A program made the position numbers and the translations under genes. Of a DNA stretch of 64,000 bases, positions 19,766 through 29,659 are shown piece after piece. How positions within the stretch are numbered: position 1 is the stretch's first letter; each line of letters begins with the position of its first letter. Source of the DNA: an uncultured Jannaschia sp. (GTDB lineage: Bacteria; Pseudomonadota; Alphaproteobacteria; Rhodobacterales; Rhodobacteraceae); contig CANLTZ010000008.1 in NCBI GenBank assembly GCA_947494145.1, positions 124,001 to 188,000 of the forward strand. Reading direction: 5' to 3'. The notes below the pieces were generated by a model. The model was not told where the DNA came from and ran no database searches. It worked only from the letters and a program-made list of their open reading frames with translations.

Positions 19766-21070
19766 ATGTCGAGACTGAAGCCGCGCGAACGCGACGCTAT
19801 TGTTCAGGCGCTACGCGCGGGGGTTGTTCCCAAATTGGGGCTTCGGCACATCCAGGTCGGACGAGCGCGTGAGATCGAAGAACTCGTCAAGGACATGGAC
19901 CGGATCGCCGATGGCGGTTCAGCCATTCGTTTCATCATCGGCGAGTATGGCTCCGGCAAGACCTTCTTCATGAACCTGATCCGGCTTGTGGCGCTCGAAA
20001 AGGGACTGGTCGTCATGTTTGCCGACCTTGCCCCGGATCGACGCATCCACGCGACCGGTGGGCAAGCACGGGGCCTCTACGCAGAGATGGCGCGAAACCT
20101 TGCCACCCGTACCAAGCCGGATGGCGGTGCATTGCCAAGTGTTGTCGAGCGGTTTGTGAGCCAGGCCCAGCACGATGCCGAAGCACAAGACCAATCGACA
20201 GACGAGGTCATTCGTCAGCGCCTTGCCCATTTCGAGGAACTGACAGGCGGCTTCGACTTCGCACAGGTAATCCGCCGGTATTGGGAGGGGCACGAAACAG
20301 GCGATGAAGAGCTGAAATCAGCAGCGATCCGATGGCTGCGCGGTGAATTTGCAACCAAGACCGATGCTCGCAAGGCTCTTGGTGTTCGCACCATCGTCAA
20401 TGATGCAAGCGTCTACGACCACCTCAAACTAATGTCGGCGTTCGTCTGTGAGGCGGGCTACAAGGGCCTGCTCATTGGCCTCGACGAGATGGTCAATCTC
20501 TACAAGCTGACTTCATCGCAAGCCCGCAATGCCAACTATGAGCAAATTCTGCGTGTTCTGAACGATGTGCTCCAAGGCAGCGCGGAGAACCTTGGGTTCC
20601 TCATGGGAGGAACGCCGGAATTCCTCATGAATACGCGGCGCGGCCTCTACAGCTATGAGGCCCTCCAGTCTCGCCTCGCGGAGAATACCTTTGCGCGTGA
20701 CGGATTGGTTGATCTTTCCGGGCCGGTCATTCGACTGGCCAGCCTTACGCCTGAAGACCTGTTCGTGCTCCTAGCCAACATTCGCGCAGTCATGCAGGGC
20801 GAAGAAGCAATCCTGCCAGACAACGCCTTGGAAGCGTTCATGGCACATTGCTCGGACAGGATCGGGGAGGCCTATTTCAGAACCCCCCGAAACACAGTCA
20901 CGGCTTTCGTGAATCTTCTGGCTGTTCTTGAACAAAACCCCGGCGTCGAATGGTCGGACCTAATTGAAGAACTCGACGTGGCGGACGATTCTGGTGATGA
21001 CATGAGCGACGTGGATGAGAGCGTTGGCGCTGTCCCCGAGAGTGACGAGCTAGCCAGCTTCCGGCTGTGA
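19766..21070 (+). CDS. P-loop ATP-binding protein, BrxD-like (DUF2791)
   Basis: LRAGVVPKLGLRHIQVGRAREIEEL; Walker A GEYGSGKTFF; GLLIGLDEMVNLYKL; FLMGGTPEFLMNTRRGLYSYEALQSRL. Confidence 0.85.
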   Translation: MSRLKPRERDAIVQALRAGVVPKLGLRHIQVGRAREIEELVKDMDRIADGGSAIRFIIGEYGSGKTFFMNLIRLVALEKGLVVMFADLAPDRRIHATGGQARGLYAEMARNLATRTKPDGGALPSVVERFVSQAQHDAEAQDQSTDEVIRQRLAHFEELTGGFDFAQVIRRYWEGHETGDEELKSAAIRWLRGEFATKTDARKALGVRTIVNDASVYDHLKLMSAFVCEAGYKGLLIGLDEMVNLYKLTSSQARNANYEQILRVLNDVLQGSAENLGFLMGGTPEFLMNTRRGLYSYEALQSRLAENTFARDGLVDLSGPVIRLASLTPEDLFVLLANIRAVMQGEEAILPDNALEAFMAHCSDRIGEAYFRTPRNTVTAFVNLLAVLEQNPGVEWSDLIEELDVADDSGDDMSDVDESVGAVPESDELASFRL

Positions 21071-23289
21071 GCACGGCGTTCGACAAGCTGGCTCGACCAA
21101 TCCAGAAATGGATACGTCAGCAAGGCTGGAAGGAATTGCGCGATATTCAGGCGCGCGCAACGCACGTGCTTATGGACGGCAATCATGACCTGATTGTCGC
21201 TGCCAGCACCGCCGGAGGCAAGACTGAAGCCGCATTTCTCCCGCTACTGTCCCAAGTGCTCGATGAACCCAGTGAGAACTCCGGATTTGATGTTCTGTAT
21301 GTCGCACCGCTGAAGGCGCTTATCACCGATCAGGCGCGGCGACTTGAAGACATTTGTCGCGATACAGACTTGCCTATCACGCCCTGGCATGGCGACGTTT
21401 CGTCATCGGTAAAGACTAAGGCTGCCAAGCGACCGAGGGGCGTGCTGCTAATCACCCCGGAGTCTCTTGAAGCGCTATTCATTCGACGCGGATTGGAGAT
21501 TCCGAGGCTGTTTGGCGCGACGCGCGCAGTTATTCTCGATGAATTACATTCGGTCCTCGACAGTGAGCGCGGCATCCAGATGCGTTCGCTTCTCACGCGC
21601 CTCGAAATTGCTCTGAAGAAACCTTTTCGCCGGGTCGGTTTGTCGGCCACTCTTGGCGATTTGGAGCTGGCGAAGGCTTATCTTCGTCCAGACGGCCCTG
21701 GCGAAGTCGAACAGGTCATTGCCGAGGGTGGATCAGCCGAATTGCAGCTTCAGCTCCGTGGCTACGTTGCTGGCGACAAGGACGATGAAGGCCCTTCAGC
21801 GACGGATGCCATTGCGCAGCATCTCTTCGAACACCTGAGAGGCAGCGACAATCTTGTTTTCGGCGGCGCGCGTCAGGCAGTTGAAATCTACTCAGACCGG
21901 TTGCGCGCACTTTGCGAAAAGGAACACCTGCCGCAGGAATTCTATGCTCACCACGCCAGCCTGTCGCGCGAGCATCGAGACTTCGTCGAACGCCGTCTGA
22001 AAGATGGCAATTCGCCAACGACCGCCGTCTGTACCTCCACGCTGGAATTAGGAATCGACATTGGCGATGTAACCTGTGTCGGCCAAATCGGCGCACCGTT
22101 CAGCGTAGCATCGCTCCGGCAAAGGCTTGGCCGATCAGGACGGCGATCGGGCAAACCAGCCATCCTTCGGCAATACGCAGTCGAAGCAAAGCTCACTCCT
22201 ACGAGCAATTTTTCGGACCGTCTTCGCCTTGGGATGGTGCGGGCGATTGCGATGATCGGATTGCTTTTGGAAGGCTGGTGCGAACCGCCGCAACGAGAGG
22301 CTCTGCACCTTTCGACGCTCGTTCACCAAATCCTCTCGGTGATCGCTGAGCGGGGCGGAATACGTGCGCAGCAACTATACGGGATTCTCTGCCAAATTGG
22401 ACCATTCCGCCAAGTAGATACCCAGTTGTTTTTGGATGTTTTGCGAGCACTTGGGCAACCTGAGGTCGCGCTGATTGAGCAAGCCAGCGATGGGCTTTTG
22501 CTGCTCGGTGCCAATGGCGAAAAGCTAGTCGAGCACTATAGCTTCTACGCCGTGTTTCAGACACCCGAGGAATACCGGCTGATTTCCGGCGGTAAGGAGC
22601 TTGGGACGCTCCCCATCGACAACATGATCGCGCCGGGAATGCTTCTCATTTTTTCGGGCAGGCGCTGGCTGGTGCAGGAAGTTCTCGACCGGGATCGAGT
22701 CATTATGGTTGCACCAGCGAAAGCCGGAGTGCCGCCTATCTTCGGAGGCAATCCTGGCAATATCCATGACCGGGTGATCGAGCGAATGTTCGATGTTCTA
22801 GAAGGCCAAAAGCGCCCGATCTATCTTGATGAGACTGCGCTGGAGCTACTCGACGAGGCACGCAGCAACTACGGCCAACTGCAATTTGAACCCGGAAGGA
22901 TTGCACAGCTCAGCGAAAACGCTGCTGTCATAGCAACGAAAACTGGTTCCGTTCGGACAACGACCCTAGCACTCGCCCTTCGCGCAAACGGCTTCACCGT
23001 GCAGACACACGATGGGTTTCTGGAGGTGTTTGGAAAGGACGAAAGCCCGGAGTTGATCGACGCAGTTTCGACTCTCGCAGATGGTAAAGAGTTGGACTTG
23101 TTTGGGCATTCGCCGAACTTGTTGTTCGAGAAATTCCATCCGCATTTGACAGAGGAAATGCTGCAAAAGGATGCTCTTTCTGCCCGTCTGGACTTGAAGG
23201 GTCTTGTCGCTCTTTCAAAAGCCATCTTGCCCTCGAGTACGGTATCGCAAGAGCAAGCGGGCACCCGTTTCGAAAAACAGGGTGATTGA
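21067..23289 (+). CDS. DEAD/DEAH superfamily 2 helicase, BrxHI/Lhr-like
   Basis: GWKELRDIQARATHVL; AASTAGGKTEAAFLPLL; VILDELHSVLDSERG; VGLSATLGD; TSTLELGIDIGDV; RQRLGRSGRRSG; GTG start overlaps the preceding stop. Confidence 0.9.
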   Translation: MSTAFDKLARPIQKWIRQQGWKELRDIQARATHVLMDGNHDLIVAASTAGGKTEAAFLPLLSQVLDEPSENSGFDVLYVAPLKALITDQARRLEDICRDTDLPITPWHGDVSSSVKTKAAKRPRGVLLITPESLEALFIRRGLEIPRLFGATRAVILDELHSVLDSERGIQMRSLLTRLEIALKKPFRRVGLSATLGDLELAKAYLRPDGPGEVEQVIAEGGSAELQLQLRGYVAGDKDDEGPSATDAIAQHLFEHLRGSDNLVFGGARQAVEIYSDRLRALCEKEHLPQEFYAHHASLSREHRDFVERRLKDGNSPTTAVCTSTLELGIDIGDVTCVGQIGAPFSVASLRQRLGRSGRRSGKPAILRQYAVEAKLTPTSNFSDRLRLGMVRAIAMIGLLLEGWCEPPQREALHLSTLVHQILSVIAERGGIRAQQLYGILCQIGPFRQVDTQLFLDVLRALGQPEVALIEQASDGLLLLGANGEKLVEHYSFYAVFQTPEEYRLISGGKELGTLPIDNMIAPGMLLIFSGRRWLVQEVLDRDRVIMVAPAKAGVPPIFGGNPGNIHDRVIERMFDVLEGQKRPIYLDETALELLDEARSNYGQLQFEPGRIAQLSENAAVIATKTGSVRTTTLALALRANGFTVQTHDGFLEVFGKDESPELIDAVSTLADGKELDLFGHSPNLLFEKFHPHLTEEMLQKDALSARLDLKGLVALSKAILPSSTVSQEQAGTRFEKQGD

Positions 23290-23491
23290 TATCGAGAAGT
23301 GGTCAACCTGTCGCTATGCGCGAAGGGCGACGATTTCGACTGCAAATCCGGCCTAGCGTAGCGCAATAGCGAAGCAATAGTTCGCATCTTCGTCACGCTT
23401 GGCCCGCCAATCGCAGTGCGGCAAAGCGCCTTAAACACCCACTCGTTCTGCGCGCGATGTGGGCGAACCGCCCAGTCACGGGACAAGAGCA

Positions 23492-24388
23492 TCAGATCGA
23501 CCCGCACTGAAAATCCGGAACAATCCCCGACTGCGCAATATACCCGCCGACATCATGCCCGGCAAAAAGCCCGTGGTCCCGCACCAGAACGGTGCGCGCG
23601 CCAAAGGCGCGACCGCCCAGAATATCGGTATGGAGCGTATCACCGACCATGGCGATCCGCTCCGGCGCCACGTCCGCAAGCTGCACAGCGGCGTCGTGGA
23701 ACGCATCCCCGAAAGGTTTGCCGAAGAAATGCGGGCGAACACCCAGATCATCGGCCAGCCTGTGCGCGTAAAAGCCAGGTTCTTTCGACAGACCCGTTTC
23801 GCGGGGCGCGACGAGGTCGGGGTTGGCCACGACCAGCGGGCGCGGCCGCGCGACCAAGGCGCGTTTCAAGCCGTCATATTGCTGCGACGTCAAAGACGCG
23901 GAAGACAGGAACAAGAAACCCGCCACATCCTGGCCCGTCCAATGGATCACCGAGGCCGGGATGTCTTCGAACCGGTCTTCGGGCGCGGCGATGGCGCCCC
24001 ACGTGCCGGTTCCAAGAATGTCGCCCAGGCGGGCGGTGGCCACATCGCGGCTGGACACGACTTCCGCCAAGGAGAAATCGAAGCCCAAACGGTGGTACTT
24101 GGCCAATGCGAAAGGCCGCGTGTAGCTGGCCGCATTTGTCAGCACGATCAACCGCTTGCCCCGGCGTCGCAGCTCTGCCAGGCAGTCCGCGGCCCCCGGA
24201 ATGGCCCGCTCACCCACGTTGAGCACCCCGAAACTGTCGAGGATGAAGGCATCGAAATCCTCCGCGATCTCGACCAAGCCGCTGCAATCCTGGCTGCCTG
24301 CAGGAAAGGTGGCAGACGGGAAGCGCGGGCGCAGGGCTTCGTACCGACGGAAGGCCGAGTCGGTGGTCACGGTGTCTTCATAAGGCAT
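23492..24388 (-). CDS. HAD class IIA hydrolase (TIGR01459-like)
   Basis: FILDSFGVLNVGERAIPGAADCLAELRRRGKRLIVLTNAA...KPFGDAFHDAAVQL...MVGDTLHTDILGGRAFGARTVLV. Confidence 0.88.
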   Translation of the reverse strand: MPYEDTVTTDSAFRRYEALRPRFPSATFPAGSQDCSGLVEIAEDFDAFILDSFGVLNVGERAIPGAADCLAELRRRGKRLIVLTNAASYTRPFALAKYHRLGFDFSLAEVVSSRDVATARLGDILGTGTWGAIAAPEDRFEDIPASVIHWTGQDVAGFLFLSSASLTSQQYDGLKRALVARPRPLVVANPDLVAPRETGLSKEPGFYAHRLADDLGVRPHFFGKPFGDAFHDAAVQLADVAPERIAMVGDTLHTDILGGRAFGARTVLVRDHGLFAGHDVGGYIAQSGIVPDFQCGSI

Positions 24389-24413
24389 CAGTTGGGGCCA
24401 GGGACCACGGGGA

Positions 24414-25166
24414 TCATACGCTCGAATACCCCCCTTCGATCATAAGCAATGCCCCGTTCACGAGGTCCGAGGCGGGGGACGCCAGATAAAGCGCCATATC
24501 CGCGATCTCCACCGGTTCGCCAAAGCGACCCAGGGGTGTGGCGGCCAACATGGGGCCGGACTTTTCCGGCGGGCTCCAAATCTGCTTGCCCATTTCGGTC
24601 AGGACGACCGTGGGGCAGATGGCGTTCACTTGAATGTTGTGGGGTGCCAGTTCGGTCATCAGCGACTTGGTCAGCGCGTTTAGCCCCCCTTTAGAGGCCG
24701 CATAGGCCGCATGGTCCGGCAGCGCGATCACACCGGTCTGGGACGAGATATTGATGATCTTGCCCGCCTTCGCCGCGATCATGGCAGGCGCCAGACCCTT
24801 GGCCAGCAGAAAGGGCGCGCGCAGGTTGATGGCCATGGTGCGGTCCCAATCCTCGGCGCTGTAGTCCAGCACCGGTCCCACCAGCGCGACCCCGGCGGAG
24901 TTCACCAGGATGTCGATGCGGGGGGCCATGGCGTGGGCGGCTTGGACCAGCCCGTCGCAGCCTTCCACGGTGGAGATATCGGCGGCGATGATCCGGCAGC
25001 CGGTCTGATCGCGCAATGCCGCCAGGCGCGCCTCCGACTGGCCCGTGGCGATCACCGTTGCACCAGCCTCGGTGAAGACCGAAGAAATTTCCGCGCCGAT
25101 GCCCGACGAGGCGCCGGTCACAAGCGCGGTCTTGCCCGCGATGGAAAAGCGATCCGTCCAGCCCAT
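24414..25166 (-). CDS. SDR family oxidoreductase
   Basis: KTALVTGASSGIGAEIS; ILVNSAGVALVGPV; HAAYAASKGGLNALTKSLMTELA. Confidence 0.9.
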   Translation of the reverse strand: MGWTDRFSIAGKTALVTGASSGIGAEISSVFTEAGATVIATGQSEARLAALRDQTGCRIIAADISTVEGCDGLVQAAHAMAPRIDILVNSAGVALVGPVLDYSAEDWDRTMAINLRAPFLLAKGLAPAMIAAKAGKIINISSQTGVIALPDHAAYAASKGGLNALTKSLMTELAPHNIQVNAICPTVVLTEMGKQIWSPPEKSGPMLAATPLGRFGEPVEIADMALYLASPASDLVNGALLMIEGGYSSV

Positions 25167-25169
25167 GGC

Positions 25170-25727
25170 CTATTCCAGATTTGTGTGCCGGTGGCGCATG
25201 GCATCCGGGTCGATGCCCGCCCGGTCGCGCAGAGCGAGAATCAGCAGCTCGAAGAACATGAATTGCGCCGCCTCGTAGAGCGAGCCCATGGGCAGGATCG
25301 ACATCGCCCCGTTTTGGTCATTGGCCATGGTCTGGGCAGGCAGGTGAATGATGTGGTCCGCCATCTTGGGCGCCGCACCGCCGGGTTCAGCCGTGATGCA
25401 CATGGTCGAAGCACCCGCCGCACGGGTCGTCTCCATCAGCGCGATCACGGTGGCAAACGTGCCCGGCCCCGCGCTGACGACAAGCAGATCACCGGCCCCG
25501 AGGGGTGGCGTCGTCATATCCCCCACCACATGGGCGTCCAGCCCCAGATGGTAGAGCCGCATGGCCAGCGCCTTCATCATCAACCCTTCGCGCCCCACGC
25601 CGTAAAGCGCGATGCGTTCGGCCGCCTGCAACGGCGGCAAAGCAGCGTCCAACTGGTCGGGCAAGGCCGCGTCCAGCACGGCGCCCACTTCGGCCAGCGC
25701 CTTGGTGGCTTGGTCCCTGGGGGTCAT
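25170..25727 (-). CDS. SIS-domain sugar-phosphate isomerase
   Basis: [33 protein letters not shown]...[19 protein letters not shown]. Confidence 0.85.
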   Translation of the reverse strand: MTPRDQATKALAEVGAVLDAALPDQLDAALPPLQAAERIALYGVGREGLMMKALAMRLYHLGLDAHVVGDMTTPPLGAGDLLVVSAGPGTFATVIALMETTRAAGASTMCITAEPGGAAPKMADHIIHLPAQTMANDQNGAMSILPMGSLYEAAQFMFFELLILALRDRAGIDPDAMRHRHTNLE

Positions 25728-27097
25728 TCAGCGGCTCTTGGGGTGTTGCGGCAAAGGTCGGGCAAGACGGCCTCAAAGGCGGCCTCAGCCAGTCCAGTTT
25801 CTTGCAGGATATCGAAGATCGTATAGCGGCGACGGATATACCCCGCCGCCCGCAGCGTCTGGCGCAAGTGGTCCGGCGACACACCGATCTGGGCGGCGTG
25901 GCTGGGCGCGCCCGCCGCCGCCAGCATCGCCGCCAGGTCAGGTGCCCGGTAAAGATGCCGATCCAGCCGCGCCTTCAGGTCGGGCCAGACCGAGACCAGG
26001 TGCGCCAGACGCGCCCTGTGCGCTGCTGGCTCAAGATGCTTCTGGCCCAGTTCCATCCGCGCCTTGTCGGCGATCCGCGCGTCGGGGATTGCGCGGGCCA
26101 GCATTGCCTCCCGCGCCGCCAAGTTGGGCGCCTTGGCCACCGCTGCGTCCGCATCCAGCGCCGTCAGATCCTGCGCTACCAGCCAGTCATACAGCGTCAG
26201 CGATGCCACGCTGCCCACCGCCACAGCCGCCCCATGGCTCACCTTACGACCATCCTGCGCCAAGCCCTCCATCTCCCAGATATGGGCGATCTGGTGATCA
26301 GCGCCGGAGGCCGGGCGCGACGTCCCGTGGAATTCCATGGCAAAGCCCACGGCCGTCAGGCCGATGAACAGCCGCGCCAGGCTATCCGGGTCGCTGCTGG
26401 CGATGCCCTCCGGCGCGGCCAGCCAGCCCCGCAACGGGGCCTGTACCAACGGCCAGGCCACGTCGTCGATGGGCTCTACCCCCAAAGCATCGGCCAAAAT
26501 CCAGTCGCCCGCCGCCGGGATCTTGCCCGCCAGGTCGCCATAGCCCCAGCCGTTCATCTCGACCGGCGCATGGGCCAGCACGTCCAGGTCGGCCACCATG
26601 GCGATGGGCGCACGTGTGGGGATCGTGACTTTGAAGCCATCCCGCGCGAGCGGCGCACCCGCGCTGGTGTAGCCATCCATGGAAGCCGCGGTGGCCACTG
26701 TCAGGTAACGGCGATCCGTCTGAAACGCGGCATACTTCACCAAGTCGTTGATCACGCCCGACCCCACCGAGACGGGGAAGATATCGGGGTCCGCAGCCAA
26801 AGCGGCGCGAAACGGCTCCGCCTCCTCCACCGACGCTTTGGGCAAAGGGTCATTCGGCAAGACCAGCGTGTCTGTGGCAAACTCCGCCGCCCGCAGCGCC
26901 GCGCAGACCGGCGCACCCGCCGCCGCGAACCCCGCGCTATCGGCCATGATCAACGCCTTGCGCATGTCGGTGACCCGGGCCGCCACTGCACCAACCGACG
27001 CCAGCACGCCCGCACCGATATGGACCTCATCGGTCACCGAAGACCGCGCCACAGCGGGGTCGATCAGATCGGTCAATTGCCTCTGCCAGGATGCCAT
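25724..27097 (-). CDS. sn-glycerol-1-phosphate dehydrogenase-like (EgsA/AraM) polyol-phosphate dehydrogenase
   Basis: [42 protein letters not shown]...[15 protein letters not shown]...[17 protein letters not shown]. Confidence 0.85.
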   Translation of the reverse strand: MASWQRQLTDLIDPAVARSSVTDEVHIGAGVLASVGAVAARVTDMRKALIMADSAGFAAAGAPVCAALRAAEFATDTLVLPNDPLPKASVEEAEPFRAALAADPDIFPVSVGSGVINDLVKYAAFQTDRRYLTVATAASMDGYTSAGAPLARDGFKVTIPTRAPIAMVADLDVLAHAPVEMNGWGYGDLAGKIPAAGDWILADALGVEPIDDVAWPLVQAPLRGWLAAPEGIASSDPDSLARLFIGLTAVGFAMEFHGTSRPASGADHQIAHIWEMEGLAQDGRKVSHGAAVAVGSVASLTLYDWLVAQDLTALDADAAVAKAPNLAAREAMLARAIPDARIADKARMELGQKHLEPAAHRARLAHLVSVWPDLKARLDRHLYRAPDLAAMLAAAGAPSHAAQIGVSPDHLRQTLRAAGYIRRRYTIFDILQETGLAEAAFEAVLPDLCRNTPRAAE

Positions 27098-27105
27098 GCC
27101 GGGTC

Positions 27106-28119
27106 CTATCTGAGTGCGCGCCCATCGGACGCGAAGCGGTGCATGCGGGCCATTTGCGGGGCGATGTGAAAGCTTTGTCCGGTCTCCAGATCGTCTTCGC
27201 CGTCGGTCTTCACCACAATCTGGGCGCCATCCTCGGCTGTCGCATAAAGATAGCTTTCCCCGCCCAGCCGCTCCTTCACGCGCAAGGTGACCGGCAGACC
27301 CGCGTCGGAAAGCTGCAAGTGTTCTGGCCTGATCCCAATCGTCGTCGCCTCCCCCGCCGCGCCCGCCGCCTGCCCAAGCGCGCTGGATGCGGGCAACAGG
27401 TTCATCGCCGGGGAGCCGATGAAGCCCGCCACGAATTCCGAGGCCGGGCGGTGATAAAGTTCCATCGGGGGGCCCACTTGTTCGACCCGACCGCCATTCA
27501 GCACCACGATCTGGTCGGCCATGGTCATGGCCTCCACCTGATCGTGTGTGACGTAGATCATGGTGGCGCCCAGTTCCTTATGCAGCGCCTCAAGCTCGAT
27601 GCGCATCTGCACGCGCAGCTTGGCGTCCAGGTTCGACAAGGGTTCATCGAACAGGAAGACCTTGGGGTTTTTGACGATGGACCGGCCAATGGCCACGCGC
27701 TGACGCTGGCCGCCGGAAAGCTGGCCGGGTTTGCGGTCTAACAGGTCAGTCAATTGCAAGATGCGCGCGGCGTCATCGACGCGGCGCATCCGCTCATCCG
27801 GCGCGGTCCCATTGACCTTCATGCCGAAGTCCATGTTCGCCCGCACGGTCATGTGGGGATAGAGCGCGTAGGATTGGAACACCATCGACAGATCCCGGTC
27901 GGCCGGTTCCAGATGGGTGACGTCGCGCCCGTCGATTTCGATCGTACCGCCATCGACCCCTTCCAGCCCCGCGATGGAGCGGAGAAGCGTCGACTTTCCG
28001 CAACCCGATGGGCCCACGAACACGACGAAGGCCCTGTCTGCGATGTCCAGCGTGACATCGGTCAGAGCCTGAAGATTACCGTAGTATTTATTAACGTTCA
28101 AAAGGTTAACCTTCGCCAC
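27106..28119 (-). CDS. sugar ABC transporter ATP-binding protein (UgpC/MalK type)
   Basis: VNKYYGNLQALTDVTLDI; GPSGCGKSTLLRSIAGLE; LSGGQRQRVAIGRSIV; DEPLSNLDAKLR; GTG start. Confidence 0.93.
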   Translation of the reverse strand: MAKVNLLNVNKYYGNLQALTDVTLDIADRAFVVFVGPSGCGKSTLLRSIAGLEGVDGGTIEIDGRDVTHLEPADRDLSMVFQSYALYPHMTVRANMDFGMKVNGTAPDERMRRVDDAARILQLTDLLDRKPGQLSGGQRQRVAIGRSIVKNPKVFLFDEPLSNLDAKLRVQMRIELEALHKELGATMIYVTHDQVEAMTMADQIVVLNGGRVEQVGPPMELYHRPASEFVAGFIGSPAMNLLPASSALGQAAGAAGEATTIGIRPEHLQLSDAGLPVTLRVKERLGGESYLYATAEDGAQIVVKTDGEDDLETGQSFHIAPQMARMHRFASDGRALR

Positions 28120-28167
28120 GCGCGTGTGCCCCTCCTGGTTCGGCCTCCGCCAGGCCCCGCTTAACTT

Positions 28168-28187
28168 TTGTATGTTGACTTATACAA
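28168..28187. promoter_or_regulatory. putative operator, copy 1: TTGTAT-N8-ATACAA
   Basis: TTGTATGTTGACTTATACAA in the divergent intergenic region. Confidence 0.65.
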
Positions 28188-28198
28188 GAGTTTCGACA

Positions 28199-28220
28199 TT
28201 TGTATGATCGGGGATACAAA
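28199..28220. promoter_or_regulatory. putative operator, copy 2: TTTGTAT-N8-ATACAAA
   Basis: TTTGTATGATCGGGGATACAAA; same half-sites and spacer as copy 1, centres 32 bp apart. Confidence 0.68.
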
Positions 28221-28252
28221 AGATTGTCAACACTTTCTATGGGAGGAAAGAA

Positions 28253-29590
28253 ATGCGTCTAAGACATCTGCTTGCGACGACGGTGCTATCGACGGGCCTG
28301 GCCACCGCCGCCCTGGCCGACAGCGATTGGAGTCTTGCCGAAGCCGCCGCCCCGTATGCCGGGACAACCGTCGACGTCGTCTTCCTGCTACGCCCTGGCT
28401 ATGAAGCCATCGAGGCCATGCTGCCCGCTTTCGAAGAAGAGACGGGCATCAAAATCAACATCATCAAGCACCCCTATGAAAACGCCCTAGGCGAACAGGT
28501 GCGCGATTTCGTGGCCCAGGGGGATTTGGACATCGCGCTGATCGACCTCGTCTGGATCGGCAACTTCGCCGAAAACGAGTGGATCGTGCCGGTCGATGAA
28601 ATCCAGGCCAAGTTCCCTGACGCGGTGGACCCGGATCTGGACATGGACGACTTCTTTCCACTGGTGCTGAACGCCTTCGGCGGCTGGAACGACACGATCT
28701 ATGGCCTGCCTTTCGACAATTATTCGGGCCTTCTATTCTACAACCGCTGCATGTTGGAAGAAGCAGGCTTCGACGGCCCGCCCGAAACCTGGGCCGATCT
28801 GAAAGACGTCTATGGACCGGCGCTCACGAAGGACGGCAAATATGCCTACGCGCTGCAATCCAAGCGCAATGAAACGCAATCGGCGGATAGTTTCGCGCGG
28901 ATGCTCTGGCCCTTTGGCGGATCGTTCTTGGATGATGAATTCAGATCCAACCTGCTGAGCGACGAAAGCCAGGCGGGCCTGCAATTCCGGCAGGAATTGA
29001 TGGCCTATATGCCCGACGGCATCGTGGCCTATGACCACGCCGAGACGGTGAACGCCTTCGCCCAAGGCGACGTCGCCATGATCACCGAATGGTCGGCCTT
29101 CTATTCCACCGTCGTCTCGCCTGAGACGTCTTCGGTGGCCGATTGCGTCGAAATCGCGCCCGAACCCATGGGCCCCGCAGGCCGCAAGCCCGCTCTCGGC
29201 GGGTTCTCCCTCGCCGTGGCATCCCAGGCCGATGACGATGAACAGGCGGCGGCCTGGCTCTTCATCCAATGGGCCACATCCAAAGCCAATGCCCGGGAAT
29301 ATCTCGAACGCGGCGGCGTCCCCGCCCGGCAATCCGTCTATCAGGAAGACGGCCTGGAGGATTTCAAGTTCGTCCCCGCCCTGGTCGAAAGCTGGCAGGA
29401 CGGCGTGCCGGAATTCCGCCCGCGCTTCGCCGAATGGCCCGAAATCACCGAGATCGTGCAGGAATGGGGCACGCGGATGATGTTGGGCGAGGTCACCACC
29501 GAAGAAGGCGCGCAGGAAATCGGCACCCGCATGGAAGCGGTGCTGGACGCGGCGGGCTATTATTCGGGCGACAAGCCCCTGGCCCAGTAA
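28253..29590 (+). CDS. sugar ABC transporter substrate-binding protein
   Basis: Signal peptide; GIKINIIKHPYENALGEQVRDFVAQGDLDIALIDLVWIGNFAENEW; family 1 SBP. Confidence 0.9.
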   Translation: MRLRHLLATTVLSTGLATAALADSDWSLAEAAAPYAGTTVDVVFLLRPGYEAIEAMLPAFEEETGIKINIIKHPYENALGEQVRDFVAQGDLDIALIDLVWIGNFAENEWIVPVDEIQAKFPDAVDPDLDMDDFFPLVLNAFGGWNDTIYGLPFDNYSGLLFYNRCMLEEAGFDGPPETWADLKDVYGPALTKDGKYAYALQSKRNETQSADSFARMLWPFGGSFLDDEFRSNLLSDESQAGLQFRQELMAYMPDGIVAYDHAETVNAFAQGDVAMITEWSAFYSTVVSPETSSVADCVEIAPEPMGPAGRKPALGGFSLAVASQADDDEQAAAWLFIQWATSKANAREYLERGGVPARQSVYQEDGLEDFKFVPALVESWQDGVPEFRPRFAEWPEITEIVQEWGTRMMLGEVTTEEGAQEIGTRMEAVLDAAGYYSGDKPLAQ

Positions 29591-29659
29591 GGCCCGACCA
29601 GACGCCAAGGCCGGGGGCATCCAAGCGGTGCCCCCGCGCCACATTCGGGGAGGACGCAC

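Larger units (their letters stand above)
13847..23403. mobile_element. genomic island integrated at tRNA-Ser by a large serine recombinase (right boundary approximate)
   Basis: Recombinase abuts the tRNA 3' end; lower-GC cargo than flanks; mirrored GTTCGCA/TGCGAAC heptamers near both ends (13861-13867, 23380-23386). Confidence 0.7.

Noticed and set aside
17231-23289. A complete BREX system
   Set aside because: Only BrxD-like and BrxHI-like genes are present; no PglZ, PglX methyltransferase, BrxC/PglY, BrxA or BrxB seen.
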